A stretch of DNA of 64,000 bases from Streptomyces sp. ISL-12 (GCF_018614415.1 NZ_JAGGOO010000028.1:62001-126000); one strand, 5' to 3'; numbered from the stretch's first letter, positions 8,777-17,932 are shown. Numbers and translations: made by a program. Notes: generated by a model from the letters alone, not told the origin.

Positions 8777-9132
8777 CGCCCCGCAAGCCCGTGGACACCG
8801 GCGACCCCGACCGGCTCTACACGGTCACCGGCGGACGCAGCCGCGCCGACGACACCTTCGACCTGGTCACCCTGGTGGTCAGCGAGAGCGAACCGTCGGC
8901 CGGGATGCAGTCGGAACACGTCCGCATCCTGGAGATGTGCCGGCACCCGACCGCCGTGGTCGAGATCGCCGCGGAACTGAGGCTGCCGATCACGGTGGTA
9001 CGCATCCTGCTCGGCGACCTCCTCGACATGGGCCGGATCACCGCCCGGCACCCGCGCGCGGCCGAGTCCGTCGCCTCGCTCCCCGACTCCGCCCTTCTCA
9101 AGGAGGTGCTCCATGGGCTCCGCAACCTCTGA
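8773..9132 (+). CDS. DUF742 protein (CvnC type)
   Basis: A 119-residue DUF742 protein, the third conserved conservon component. It contains DRLYTVTGGRSRADDTFDLVTLVV near the start and a helix-turn-helix-like C-terminal half (HVRILEMCRHPTAVVEIAAELRLPITVVRILLGDL). DNA binding has not been shown for the family as far as I know; in conservons it is thought to interact with the other Cvn proteins. It overlaps cvnB by 4 bases and the following GTPase gene by 20 bases. Confidence 0.93.
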   Translation: MTPRKPVDTGDPDRLYTVTGGRSRADDTFDLVTLVVSESEPSAGMQSEHVRILEMCRHPTAVVEIAAELRLPITVVRILLGDLLDMGRITARHPRAAESVASLPDSALLKEVLHGLRNL

Positions 9133-9730
9133 ACTGCCCGTCGGCCGTACGCCCTTGGCCGACGCCGCCGAGACCGGCCTGAAGATAGTCATCGTGGGCG
9201 GGTTCGGGGTCGGCAAGACCACCCTGGTCCGCTCGGTCAGCGAGATCCGCCCCCTCAACACCGAGGAGGTGATGACCCAGGCCGGCGTCGGGGTCGACGA
9301 GACCAGCGGCGTGGCCGGCAAGACCACCACCACGGTGGCGTTCGACTTCGGCCGGATCAGCCTCAACGAGCGCATGGTGCTCTACTTGTTCGGCGCGCCC
9401 GGACAGGAGCGCTTCTGGTTCCTGTGGGACCGGCTGTTCTCCGGCACCCTCGGCGCGGTCGTCCTGGTCGACACCCGCCGCATGAACGACTCCTGGTACG
9501 CCATCGACCGGCTGGAACACCACGGGACGCCGTTCGTGGTGGCCGTCAACCGGTTCGACGACGACTCCGCCGGCCACTCCCTGGAGGAGATCCGGCAGGC
9601 GCTCGCCCTGCCGCAGCACGTGCCGCTGATCGAGTGCGACGCGCGGGTCAGACGCTCCGGGAAGGACGTGCTGATCACCCTCGTGGACCACCTGTACGAC
9701 CTCGCCATGGCCCGGGAGACGACACCGTGA
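9113..9730 (+). CDS. conservon small GTPase / ATP-GTP-binding protein (CvnD type)
   Basis: A 205-residue Ras-like GTPase. The P-loop GGFGVGKTT is near residues 29-37, the G3-like segment reads FGAPGQERFWFLW and the base-specificity motif is NRFD in place of the usual NKxD. A threonine-rich switch segment (KTTTTVAFDFG) precedes G3. CvnD proteins are proposed to act as a bacterial G-protein downstream of CvnA with CvnB as modulator. AAGGAGG at 9100-9106 serves as ribosome site inside the end of cvnC. The stop overlaps the P450 start (GTGA), so all five genes should be made from one transcript. Confidence 0.94.
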   Translation: MGSATSELPVGRTPLADAAETGLKIVIVGGFGVGKTTLVRSVSEIRPLNTEEVMTQAGVGVDETSGVAGKTTTTVAFDFGRISLNERMVLYLFGAPGQERFWFLWDRLFSGTLGAVVLVDTRRMNDSWYAIDRLEHHGTPFVVAVNRFDDDSAGHSLEEIRQALALPQHVPLIECDARVRRSGKDVLITLVDHLYDLAMARETTP

Positions 9731-10989
9731 CCGAGAACCCCACGCCCGACGGGCCGCCCCCGGGCTGCCCCGCCCACGGCGGCGACGGCGCGCTGCGCCT
9801 GGCCGGGCTGGAGTACCAGCAGACGCCGTCGCAGCTGTACCGGTCGCTGCGCCGGGAGCACGGCGCGGTGGCGCCGGTGCTGCTGGACGGGGACATCCCG
9901 GCCTGGCTGGTCCTCGGCTACTCCGAGCTGAGCTACGTGACCAACCACGACGAGCTGTTCGCGCGGGACTGCCGCCGCTGGAACCAGTGGCCCAACATCC
10001 CCCCGGACTGGCCCCTGATGCCGTTCGTCGGGTACCAGCCGTCGGTGCTGTTCACCGAGGGCGAGGAGCACCAGCGGCGGGCCGGGGTGATCACCGAGGC
10101 GCTGGAGGGCGTCGACCAGTTCGAACTGGCCCGGCAGTGCCGGGAGATCGCCGACGGACTCATCGCCGCCTTCGCGGGCAGCGGCGAGGCCGAGCTGATG
10201 AGCACCTACGCGCACGCCCTGCCGATGATCGCCGTGGTCCAGATGTGCGGCATGCCGCACTCGGGCACCGACACCGAGCGGCTGGTGGACGATCTGCGGA
10301 TCTCCCTGGACGCGGCCGAGGGCGACGACCCGGTGGCCGCGTACGCGCGCGTGGGTGAACGGATCGCGCAGCTGGTGAAGGAGAAGCGGGAGCGGCCCGG
10401 CCCGGACATCACCTCGCGGATGCTGCTGCACCCGGCCGGGCTGACCGACGAGGAGATCGTGCAGGACCTGATCTCCGTCATCGCCGCGGCCCAGCAGCCT
10501 ACGGCCAACTGGATCTGCAACACCCTCAGGCTGCTGCTCACCGACGAGCGGTTCGCCATCAACGTCTCCGGCGGCCGGCTCAGCGTCGGCGAGGCGCTCA
10601 ACGAGGTGCTGTGGCTGGACACGCCGACGCAGAACTTCATCGGCCGCTGGGCGGTGCGTGACACCCAGCTCGGCGGCCGGCTGATCCGGGCCGGCGACTG
10701 CGTGGTGCTCGGCATCGCCGCGGCCAACACCGACCCGCAGATCTGGCCGGAGTCGCACGTCGGTGCCGAGAACTCGGCGCACCTGTCGTTCAGCAACGGC
10801 GAGCACCGCTGCCCCTACCCGGCGCCGCTGCTCGCGGACGTGATGGCGCGCACGGCGGTGGAGACGCTGCTGGAGCGGCTGCCGGACCTGGTGCTGGCGG
10901 TCGAGCCGGAGGAGCTGACCTGGCGGGACTCGATCTGGATGCGAGGCCTCACGGCGCTCCCGGTGCGGTTCACGCCGGTCGTGCAGTGA
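9727..10989 (+). CDS. CYP157-like cytochrome P450 without the ExxR motif, last conservon gene
   Basis: A 420-residue soluble P450. The haem loop FSNGEHRCPYPAP keeps the cysteine ligand. The K-helix, normally ExxR, reads NEVLWLDTP: the Glu is there but Trp takes the place of Arg. The I-helix reads AAAQQPTANW instead of the usual A-G-x-x-T-T. Loss of ExxR is the known hallmark of the CYP157 family, which occurs in streptomycete conservons, so family and context agree. The GTG start overlaps the stop of the GTPase gene. Its substrate and redox partner are not known from this sequence; no ferredoxin lies nearby. Confidence 0.9.
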   Translation: MTENPTPDGPPPGCPAHGGDGALRLAGLEYQQTPSQLYRSLRREHGAVAPVLLDGDIPAWLVLGYSELSYVTNHDELFARDCRRWNQWPNIPPDWPLMPFVGYQPSVLFTEGEEHQRRAGVITEALEGVDQFELARQCREIADGLIAAFAGSGEAELMSTYAHALPMIAVVQMCGMPHSGTDTERLVDDLRISLDAAEGDDPVAAYARVGERIAQLVKEKRERPGPDITSRMLLHPAGLTDEEIVQDLISVIAAAQQPTANWICNTLRLLLTDERFAINVSGGRLSVGEALNEVLWLDTPTQNFIGRWAVRDTQLGGRLIRAGDCVVLGIAAANTDPQIWPESHVGAENSAHLSFSNGEHRCPYPAPLLADVMARTAVETLLERLPDLVLAVEPEELTWRDSIWMRGLTALPVRFTPVVQ

Positions 10990-10993
10990 CCGG

Positions 10994-11015
10994 CGGGGCC
11001 CCTCGCGGGGCCCCG
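10994..11015. terminator. terminator between two convergent P450 genes
   Basis: A perfect 9-bp stem (CGGGGCCCC at 10994-11002, paired with 11007-11015) with a 4-base loop starts 5 bases after the P450 stop and lies between convergent genes, so it can serve both strands. No T-run follows, as is usual in streptomycetes. Confidence 0.7.
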
Positions 11016-11056
11016 AGCCCCCGTGCGTCTCATTCCCCCGTACCTCCGTGTCCTGC

Positions 11057-12283
11057 TCAGGCCGCGGCAGGGGTGAAGCGCACCGGGACCGACTGCGGGC
11101 CCCGGGTGAACACGCCCTGCTCCACCGGGTCGTAGCCCTCGGCGAGCCGTACGTCGGGCATGGCGTCCAGGAGCTGGTTCACCCCGATCTCGACCTCGGC
11201 CTTGGCCAGCAGCGCGCCGACGCAGAAGTGCCGGCCCAGCGCGAAGGCGAGGTGGTCGGCGGCGGCGGAGAACGCGGTCGTCGTGGTCAGGTCGTCGCGG
11301 AAGATGTCGAAGCGGTCCGGGTCCCGGTAGCGGTCGCCGTCCCGGTTGGCCGCGCCGATCAGGCAGGTCACGGTGGCACCCGCGGGGACGGTTCCGCCGG
11401 TCAGCTCCACCTCGGTCGCCGACTGCCGCATGATCATCTGGACCGGCGGGGTGAAGCGCAGCGTCTCGGCGAAGGCGCGCGCGATCAGGGAGCGGTCCTC
11501 GCGGACGGCCGCGAGCTGCTCGGGGTTGAGCAGCAGGTTGACGAAGATGCTGGCGATCGCCTTGTCGGTGGTCTCGCCGCCGGCGGCGAGCAGCAGGCTG
11601 CAGAACGCCTTGATGTCCTCGTCGCTCATCTTCACGCCGTCGACCTCGGCGGCGCACAGCGTGGAGAGCAGGTCGTCACCGAGGCGGTCGCGCCGCTCCC
11701 GGATGATCGGCAGCATGTACTCGGCGAACTCGTCCCGGGTCCGTTCCCCGGCCGCGGTGACCTCCGGGTCGCCGGACAGGTTGCCGAGGAAGGCGATGAC
11801 GGCCGTGTACCAGCGGTGGAACCGTTCGTGATCGGCCTTGTCCAGACCGAGCATGTCGGCTATCACGTTGACGGGAAAACGGGTGGCGTAGTCGCTGACC
11901 AGGTCGGCGGAGCCGGTGTGCCGGAAGGCGTCGATCAGCTCGCGGGAGTTGCGCTCGATGACGGGCAGGAACTTCTCCTGGAGGTCGGCGCCGCGGAAGG
12001 CCGGCGCGACCAGCGCCCGGCGTACGGCGTGCTCCCGGCCGCTGAGCTGGAGGATGGTCTTGCCGTGCACCGGTTCCAGCTGCCAGTCGTAGTTGTCGGT
12101 GGTGAACTGGCCGGCCTTGTCCTTGAAGACGCGCTCGACGTCCTCGTAGCGGGAGACGATGTAGCTCTGCGTCGCCTCGTGCCAGATGAGCGGCGCGCTC
12201 TCCCGCATCACGCGGTAGGCGGGGTAGGGGTCCGCCGCGAACTCGGGCGAGAGGATGTCGGGGACCTGCTGAGCCGTGGACAT
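11057..12283 (-). CDS. cytochrome P450
   Basis: A 408-residue soluble bacterial P450 with all canonical motifs: I-helix LLLAAGGETTDKAI, K-helix ExxR as ETLR, and haem loop FALGRHFCVGALLAKAE. In this it contrasts with the CYP157-like neighbour. CYP157 genes in conservons are often paired with a CYP154 gene, but here the second P450 faces the operon from the other strand, so I do not call it a conservon member and do not assign a CYP family. Start ATG at 12283; no redox partner gene is adjacent. Confidence 0.93.
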   Translation of the reverse strand: MSTAQQVPDILSPEFAADPYPAYRVMRESAPLIWHEATQSYIVSRYEDVERVFKDKAGQFTTDNYDWQLEPVHGKTILQLSGREHAVRRALVAPAFRGADLQEKFLPVIERNSRELIDAFRHTGSADLVSDYATRFPVNVIADMLGLDKADHERFHRWYTAVIAFLGNLSGDPEVTAAGERTRDEFAEYMLPIIRERRDRLGDDLLSTLCAAEVDGVKMSDEDIKAFCSLLLAAGGETTDKAIASIFVNLLLNPEQLAAVREDRSLIARAFAETLRFTPPVQMIMRQSATEVELTGGTVPAGATVTCLIGAANRDGDRYRDPDRFDIFRDDLTTTTAFSAAADHLAFALGRHFCVGALLAKAEVEIGVNQLLDAMPDVRLAEGYDPVEQGVFTRGPQSVPVRFTPAAA

Positions 12284-12423
12284 GGGGCTCCCTGGGGGCG
12301 GTAACGGGCGTACGCCCCAAGGTTATTGATCATCTCCCGGGCGCGACAGGGGGTCTTGGACAGCTGTTCGGTCCAGGGCGGTCGTTGGCCGAAAAGAGCC
12401 GCTCCGCGCCGGACGCGCCCCGC

Positions 12424-13251
12424 TCAGCCCCTGGCCAGGGCGGCCAGTTGGTCCAGGGTCCCGTCGAACCGGTTGTGGTCGCCGACGATCGGACCGGTCG
12501 AGGTGTACTGCCACATCGTGTACCGGGACCAGCCGGCCGGGAGGGTCCCGGGAGTCGCGGCGTACCGGGCGATCCACAGCGGGTTGGTGGCGCCGAACCC
12601 GTCGGCATCACCGGTGCACTGCTTCCACCAGCTGGTGGAGGTGTAGATCACCGCGTCCCGTCCGGTCCGGGCCCGGTACCGGTCGACGAAGTCACGGATC
12701 CAGGACACCAGCTGCCCCGGCGTCTTGCCGTAGCAGGCGGAACCGTACGGGTTCCACTCGATGTCCAGCACACCCGGCAGCGTCCGGCCGTCCGCCGACC
12801 AGCCCCCGCCGTGGTCGACGAACCAGTCCGCCTGCGCGCTGCCGCCGGAGGTGTCCGGCGTCCCGAAGTGGTAGGCCCCGCGGACCATGCCGACGTCGTA
12901 CGAACCGTTGTACTGCTGCCCGTACTCGGGGTTGATGTAGGACGTGCCCTCGGTGGCCTTCACGTAGGCCCACTTGACCCCGCTGTCCCACAAGGTCTGC
13001 CAGGCGACGTCCCCCTGGTGGCTGGAGACGTCCACGCCCTCCGTCTGGACGGCGCGGGTCCCGGCGGGGCTTCCGGCCACGCCGTCGTGGGCCAGGACGC
13101 CCATGCCCATGTAGGCGGAGCCGCGGATCGGGGTGTCGTCGGCCGCCGACGGGACGGCGGTCGGAGGGAACAGGATCGACAGGGCGGCGAGCAGGCTGCC
13201 CGACGCGAGCAGGCGGAAACGGCCGTCCGCCACGGCTATGGGTCTGCGCAC
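12424..13251 (-). CDS. secreted GH25 lysozyme
   Basis: A secreted family-25 muramidase that cuts the glycan strand of peptidoglycan. The GTG at 13251 gives 275 residues; the GTG at 13233 is an alternative. The N-terminus has an Arg-rich start and a hydrophobic stretch (LLASGSLLAALSILFPP) ending in AVPSAADD, a probable signal peptide. The catalytic fold begins VQTEGVDVSSHQGDVAW and contains the acidic pair in LDIEWNP. Other expected landmarks are AYVKATEG, YHFGTPD and the closing MWQYTSTG. It has no separate wall-binding domain. It could serve growth or attack on other bacteria. Confidence 0.92.
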   Translation of the reverse strand: MRRPIAVADGRFRLLASGSLLAALSILFPPTAVPSAADDTPIRGSAYMGMGVLAHDGVAGSPAGTRAVQTEGVDVSSHQGDVAWQTLWDSGVKWAYVKATEGTSYINPEYGQQYNGSYDVGMVRGAYHFGTPDTSGGSAQADWFVDHGGGWSADGRTLPGVLDIEWNPYGSACYGKTPGQLVSWIRDFVDRYRARTGRDAVIYTSTSWWKQCTGDADGFGATNPLWIARYAATPGTLPAGWSRYTMWQYTSTGPIVGDHNRFDGTLDQLAALARG

Positions 13252-13331
13252 GCCTCCATCCGACCGTCCGGGCCGCCCGGCCGCATCCCGCGCGCGTCCG
13301 GACGGCTGTCCCCGGCGGAGGGCGGCGGGTG

Positions 13332-13964
13332 TCAGCGCGTCACTTCGGCGTCCATGTCGCCCGCCGCCCTGAACTCCACGGCCACCACCCCGTCCACGCG
13401 CCCGCACAGTTCCTCCAGCACGGAGACCGGCACGTGCTCCGGGAGCCGGCCGGTGAGCACGACATGTCCGTGCGTCACGTCCACCTGGAGGGCCGAGGGA
13501 GCCAGCCCGAGCGTCTGGACCAGGGCCTCCTCGATGATCTCGGTGCGGATCTCCCGGTCCTTGCGCAGGAAGACCCGCAGGAGGTCGCTGCGGCTGACCA
13601 CGCCGATCAGCCGCTCGTCCGCGTCGACCACCAGCAGCCGCTTGATGCCGTGACGGGCCATCACCCGGGCGGCGTCCACGACGCTCCAGTCCTCCCGGGC
13701 GCAGACCGCCGGCGAGGTCATCAGCCCCGCCGCGTCCGTGGCCGACGCCTTGGCGCCGCCGGGCGGCGCGGTGTCCCCGCCCCAGATCTTCTGCAGGAGG
13801 TCCGCCTCCGACACCACCCCCACGGGACGGTCGTCCGCGTCCACGACGGGCACGGCGGTGATGTCGTACTCCTGCAGCAGGTGCGCGATCTCCTTGAACG
13901 GCGTGCCGCGCTGGACGCGGACGACGGCGTCGCTCATCAGGTCGCGCACCCTCAGGTGGTTCAT
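13332..13964 (-). CDS. CBS-domain pair plus BON-domain protein
   Basis: A 210-residue cytoplasmic protein. Two CBS motifs occupy roughly residues 1-60 (VRDLMSDAVVRVQRGTPFKE... VGVVSEADLL) and 80-135 (AGLMTSPAVCAREDW... LIGVVSRSDLL), forming a Bateman module that usually binds an adenine nucleotide. A BON domain follows (IEEALVQTLGLAPSALQVDV... HVVLTGRLPEH). Such proteins are common in streptomycetes and are thought to sense energy or redox state; no partner is adjacent. The ATG at 13964 is followed upstream by the only AT-rich patch in this part, a likely promoter. Confidence 0.92.
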   Translation of the reverse strand: MNHLRVRDLMSDAVVRVQRGTPFKEIAHLLQEYDITAVPVVDADDRPVGVVSEADLLQKIWGGDTAPPGGAKASATDAAGLMTSPAVCAREDWSVVDAARVMARHGIKRLLVVDADERLIGVVSRSDLLRVFLRKDREIRTEIIEEALVQTLGLAPSALQVDVTHGHVVLTGRLPEHVPVSVLEELCGRVDGVVAVEFRAAGDMDAEVTR

Positions 13965-14238
13965 TTAAGGATCTTCCTCTCCGCTGCCGGCCCCTGCGGC
14001 CGGCATCCGACCTTCCGCAGGTGAGAACGTCCGGCGGGGCCCAGGGGTGCCCCGGTGTCACGCGGAAGGGCCACCCGGCCCGGGTGCGGCGTCCGAGTGC
14101 CCGTTCACCCGTCCACCGCTGATTCGGACAGCCCTGCCTGTGCAGTCCGGATTGACCATTTTGCCTGCCCTTGGTCGAGTGCGTACCGGGGCCCGGACGA
14201 GGTACCCGGTGAGTCCGCCGCGCACGAGGAGTGGTCGC

Positions 14239-15147
14239 ATGCCGGTGAAAGTGAGCCCGCTCGACGGCAGGACGGCCGTCGTGACCGGTGCGGCGCGGGG
14301 CGTCGGCGAGGCCCTGGCCCACGAGCTGTCCCGGCGGGGCATGAGGCTGGCCCTGCTGGGCCGTGAGGAGGCGACGCTGGTCCGGGTGCGGGACGCGCTG
14401 CCCGGGGAGTCCTGGTGCTGGGAGGCCGACGTCACGGACGACGCCGCCATGGCCCGGGCCGCCGCCGGGGTCCGGGAGCGGCTCGGGGCGCCGTCCGTGC
14501 TGGTGGCCAACGCGGGCGTGGCCGAGGGCGGACCGTTCGCCGAGTCCGACCCCGCGACCTGGCGCCGCGTCGTCGAGGTGAACCTCGTCGGCAGTGCCGT
14601 GTCCGCGCGGGCCTTCCTGCCCGACCTGTTCACCACCCGCGGCTACTACCTCCAGGTGGCCTCGCTCGCCTCCATCGGGGCGGTGCCCCTGATGAGCGCG
14701 TACTGCGCCTCGAAGGCCGGTGTGGAGTCGTTCGCCCAGTCCCTGCGGGCCGAGGTGGCCCACCGGCGGGTGGGCGTCGGCATCGCCTACATCAACTGGA
14801 CCGACACCGACATGATCCGCGACGCCGACCGGCACGCGGTCCTGCGCGAGCTGCGCGGCCACCTGCCGCCGCCGGCCCGCAAGATCCACTCGGTGGCCCA
14901 CGTGGCCGGCCGGCTGGCCGACGCGGTCGAACGGCGCCGGCCGGCCGTGTACGTACCCGGCTGGCTGCGCGCGGCCCAACTGGTGCGCGCCGCCATGCCA
15001 CCCGTCGTCACCGCGGTCTCCCGGCGGGAACTGTCCCGCCTCGCCGCCGAGGAGCCGTTGGAGCCGACGGGGCTGCTGGGCGCGGGCGGCCGGGCCGCGC
15101 TCGCCGAGCCCCGGGCGCTCGGGCGGCTCGGCGAGCCGGAGGGGTGA
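14239..15147 (+). CDS. SDR-family oxidoreductase
   Basis: A 302-residue short-chain dehydrogenase with a complete active site: cofactor loop TGAARGVG, NAG in LVANAG, a Ser-containing strand (VASLAS) and Y-C-A-S-K. It therefore differs from the SDR at 847-1623. The C-terminal 80 residues extend beyond the Rossmann fold and contain a membrane-like amphipathic stretch (YVPGWLRAAQLVRAAMPPVVTAV), as in SDRs acting on lipids or fatty acids. GAGGAG precedes the ATG at 14239 by about 8 bases. It stands alone between a divergent CBS gene and a convergent AraC gene. Confidence 0.9.
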   Translation: MPVKVSPLDGRTAVVTGAARGVGEALAHELSRRGMRLALLGREEATLVRVRDALPGESWCWEADVTDDAAMARAAAGVRERLGAPSVLVANAGVAEGGPFAESDPATWRRVVEVNLVGSAVSARAFLPDLFTTRGYYLQVASLASIGAVPLMSAYCASKAGVESFAQSLRAEVAHRRVGVGIAYINWTDTDMIRDADRHAVLRELRGHLPPPARKIHSVAHVAGRLADAVERRRPAVYVPGWLRAAQLVRAAMPPVVTAVSRRELSRLAAEEPLEPTGLLGAGGRAALAEPRALGRLGEPEG

Positions 15148-15357
15148 GGCGGCGGTCGGACCGGACCGACGGCCACGAGCGAGGGGCCGGGAGCAGGCCG
15201 CAGGGTCCGGGCGGTGGTCGGGACGTCCTTCGAAGGGCCGTCGGCTCGGCGCGCGGTATGGGCCACGGCGGGGCTCACCTGATGCCGGCGCGCGGCGCAG
15301 GGCGTTGATCGAGAAGTGACGGACCGCTTCCGGTCCGCCCGGTGTCGGCCACCGGTC

Positions 15358-16386
15358 TCAGGCATCGACGAGCCGTGCGGACGACGGCACCTGCGGTGTC
15401 ACGTCCCGGGCGCCGCGCCACTCACGGGGGGACATCCCGTATGCGGCCCGGAACACCCGGCTGAAATGCGCGGCACTGGCGAAGCCCCATCGGTGTGCCA
15501 CCGCGGCGATCGTGGCGTTCCCGTGGAGCGCCAGGTCGCGTCGGCACGCCTCCAGGCGGCGCCGCTGGATCCACCGGCCGACCGTGGCCTCCTCGCTCTC
15601 GAACAGCTTGTGCAGATAGCGCAGGGATATGTAATGGGCCTGGGCGATGGTCTGCGGGGTCATATCGGGCTCCGCGAGATGCCGGTCGATGAACGCCTGG
15701 ATCCGCAGCAGCAGCGCCAGGTTCCCACCGCGCGTCTCCCCGGTCGTCCCGCCCCCGGTCCGGCCCATGACTTCGTCGGCCAGCACACCCAGCAGATCCA
15801 CGACGTTGCGCGCCATCAGCTCGCTGGTGCGCGGCAGGTGGTTTCCGGCGCCGTCCACGATGCCGGAGATGAAGGGCGACAGCAGACCGCTGAGAGGTGT
15901 GTCGGAGCCGAGCGGGCAGGCGGTGATGCGAGCCACGTCGGACTCGCTCAGGCCCAGAACGTCTCTGGGCAGGACCAGGGACTTGGTCCGGAAGGGCTGG
16001 GGGAATTCGAGTTGGAGAGGGCGTGCCATGTCGTAGACGAAGATGTCCCCGGGCCCGAGGAGCGCGTCACGGCCGTCCTGCTCCAGCCGGCCGACTCCTC
16101 TGACCAGCAGATTGACCACCACGTCCTCGTCCTGGCCGTACTGCGTGACGAGCCGGCGTGTGCGCAGGGCGGACAGGCCGTCGCCGTCCACGGTCACGGC
16201 CTGGAGAGGGCCGAGCGGCGTCGCACGGATCATGCCGGAGTACACCTCGTCGGGGACGATGATGTCCACGGCGCCGAATGTCCGGGACAGGGCCTCGCGC
16301 CAGTAGGCCCGTCTGCCTCGGGCGGGCAGCGGATCGGTGGTGTGGAAGCCGCCGGGGGCGCTTCTCTCCTGGACTTCCGGCGCCAT
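15358..16386 (-). CDS. AraC family transcriptional regulator
   Basis: From the ATG at 16386 (GGAG just upstream) the protein has 342 residues; an in-frame start at 16488 is possible but less likely. Residues up to about 200 form an AraC-type sensing domain (RAYWREALSRTFGAVDIIVPDE..., GPGDIFVYDMARPLQLEF). The C-terminal third holds the double helix-turn-helix (MTPQTIAQAHYISLRYLHKLF and IAAVAHRWGFASAAHFSRVFRAAYGMSPREWR). The sugar-binding lipoprotein gene lies just upstream in the same direction, 122 bases away, and is a plausible target or co-transcript. Confidence 0.92.
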   Translation of the reverse strand: MAPEVQERSAPGGFHTTDPLPARGRRAYWREALSRTFGAVDIIVPDEVYSGMIRATPLGPLQAVTVDGDGLSALRTRRLVTQYGQDEDVVVNLLVRGVGRLEQDGRDALLGPGDIFVYDMARPLQLEFPQPFRTKSLVLPRDVLGLSESDVARITACPLGSDTPLSGLLSPFISGIVDGAGNHLPRTSELMARNVVDLLGVLADEVMGRTGGGTTGETRGGNLALLLRIQAFIDRHLAEPDMTPQTIAQAHYISLRYLHKLFESEEATVGRWIQRRRLEACRRDLALHGNATIAAVAHRWGFASAAHFSRVFRAAYGMSPREWRGARDVTPQVPSSARLVDA

Positions 16387-16508
16387 GATCTCCGCCCTTC
16401 GACTGGTGTCTGCCTTCAGCGACACCGTGCCAGCCGGGCGGGGGCGGCACATCGCGTGAACCCGCTGGATCAGGGCGATCACCGACACCAGTGCGATCGA
16501 GAGACCGG

Positions 16509-17762
16509 TCAGTCACTGGTCGCGATCTGTTGCGCACGCCTGAGAGCTTCCTCCGGTGTCTGCTCTCCTGTCAGCGCGGACTGGATCGCGGTGTAGATCC
16601 CGGTCGCCGCCTTGGGCCACCGGACGCCGAGTTCGCCGGTACGGACGCGTGCTCCTTCCGTGCTCTTGACGAAGACGGCCATCGTCGGATCCTGTTCGGC
16701 ATACCGGGCGGCGACCGCGGTGCGGGACGGCACGGTGAAGTGCTGCTTGGCCAGGGTGAGCGTGTTGGACGCGCTGTTCAGGCAGGTGAGGACCTCGGCA
16801 GCCTTCTTCTGCCGTTCCTCGGAGGAGCTCTGCGGGACGGTCCACACCTCACCGCCGAGCGGCGTGACCGGGGCCTGCCCCGCCCGGGGGACGGGGACGG
16901 GGGCCACTCCCCAGCGCAGGTCCTCGTCGTCGTTCAGGGCGGCTGTCCGCCAGGGTCCGTTGATCATCATGGCCGTGCGGCCGGCGGCGAACTGGTCGTG
17001 GACGTCGGCCTGCGTCCAGTTGAGCACCGACTTCGACATGGACCCGTCCTTCACCAGGTCGACCCACAGGCGGAGCGCCTGTGCGGCCCGCGGAGTGTCC
17101 AGCTGCTTCTCGTGCCCGCCGTTGGACCACAGGAAGGGCAGGAACTGCCAGCTGCTCTCGAACGTGGCGCTCGCGTCGACCGCCATGCCGTGGCGCCCGG
17201 GCCGGGTCAGCTCCGCGGCCGCCTCCTTCAGCTCGTCCCAGGTCCTCGGTACGGCGACACCGGCCTCGGCGAGCATGTCCTTGTTGTAGAAGAGGGCGAC
17301 CGTGCTGACGTAGGGAGCCAGCCCGTACACCTTTCCGTCGTACGTGCCCGCCGACAGGATGCCCTCGGCGAAGCCGCTGGTGTCGATGCCGTACTGGTCC
17401 AGCGGGGTCAGCGCGCCGGTCTGCGCGACCTGCTGGAGGTCGGCGTTGTCCAGCATCAGCAGGTCGGGAAGGGTCCGCGACGAGGCCTGCCGCAGGACCC
17501 TGGGGACAAGGGACGCCGGCGGGACGCTCGTGTGCTCGACCCGGACGCCGGCGGTCTTGCCGCACGCGGTGAGCACCTGGTCCCACTGGGTGTGCTCGGA
17601 CCGCTGGGTGTAGTAGTCGAGCACGGTGATGGAGGTGACCTCGCCGGCGGCGGACCCGGCGCCGGTTCCGCCGGCACACCCGGTGGTCGCCAGTGCCAGC
17701 GCCAGGGCTCCGGCCCAGCGGACGGCGGTGCGCCGCGTCGGCCGTCCGGCCGGTGAGATCAT
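16509..17762 (-). CDS. orphan ABC-transporter solute-binding lipoprotein (sugar type)
   Basis: A 417-residue extracellular solute-binding protein of the carbohydrate group (family 1 type). The ATG at 17762 has AAAGG 8 bases upstream. The signal contains a twin Arg (PTRRTAVRWAGALALALATTGC) and ends in a lipobox-like TTGC with Cys as likely anchor. Typical segments are LPDLLMLDNADLQQVAQTG, YNKDMLAEAGVAVPRTWDELKEAA and FAAGRTAMMINGPW. No permease or ATPase genes are nearby, so it must work with a transporter elsewhere or be left over from a lost operon. The AraC gene downstream may be its regulator. Confidence 0.92.
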   Translation of the reverse strand: MISPAGRPTRRTAVRWAGALALALATTGCAGGTGAGSAAGEVTSITVLDYYTQRSEHTQWDQVLTACGKTAGVRVEHTSVPPASLVPRVLRQASSRTLPDLLMLDNADLQQVAQTGALTPLDQYGIDTSGFAEGILSAGTYDGKVYGLAPYVSTVALFYNKDMLAEAGVAVPRTWDELKEAAAELTRPGRHGMAVDASATFESSWQFLPFLWSNGGHEKQLDTPRAAQALRLWVDLVKDGSMSKSVLNWTQADVHDQFAAGRTAMMINGPWRTAALNDDEDLRWGVAPVPVPRAGQAPVTPLGGEVWTVPQSSSEERQKKAAEVLTCLNSASNTLTLAKQHFTVPSRTAVAARYAEQDPTMAVFVKSTEGARVRTGELGVRWPKAATGIYTAIQSALTGEQTPEEALRRAQQIATSD

Positions 17763-17932
17763 GCGAGTGCCTTTGCAGAGTGACGGTCCGCGGGCCGGGG
17801 CCGATGTCGCGAGGCCGGCGGACTCCATGAGCCGTCAGGGTAGTCCACATGGGTGTCTTCTGTTCGAACGCATCTTGAACGCCCTTGATGGGCTCATGGC
17901 ACGGCACTCTGGCGGTTCACTCGCCGCCGCGG

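Noticed and set aside
11057..12283. Second P450 as sixth gene of the conservon operon
   Set aside because: It is on the opposite strand and separated by a hairpin terminator.
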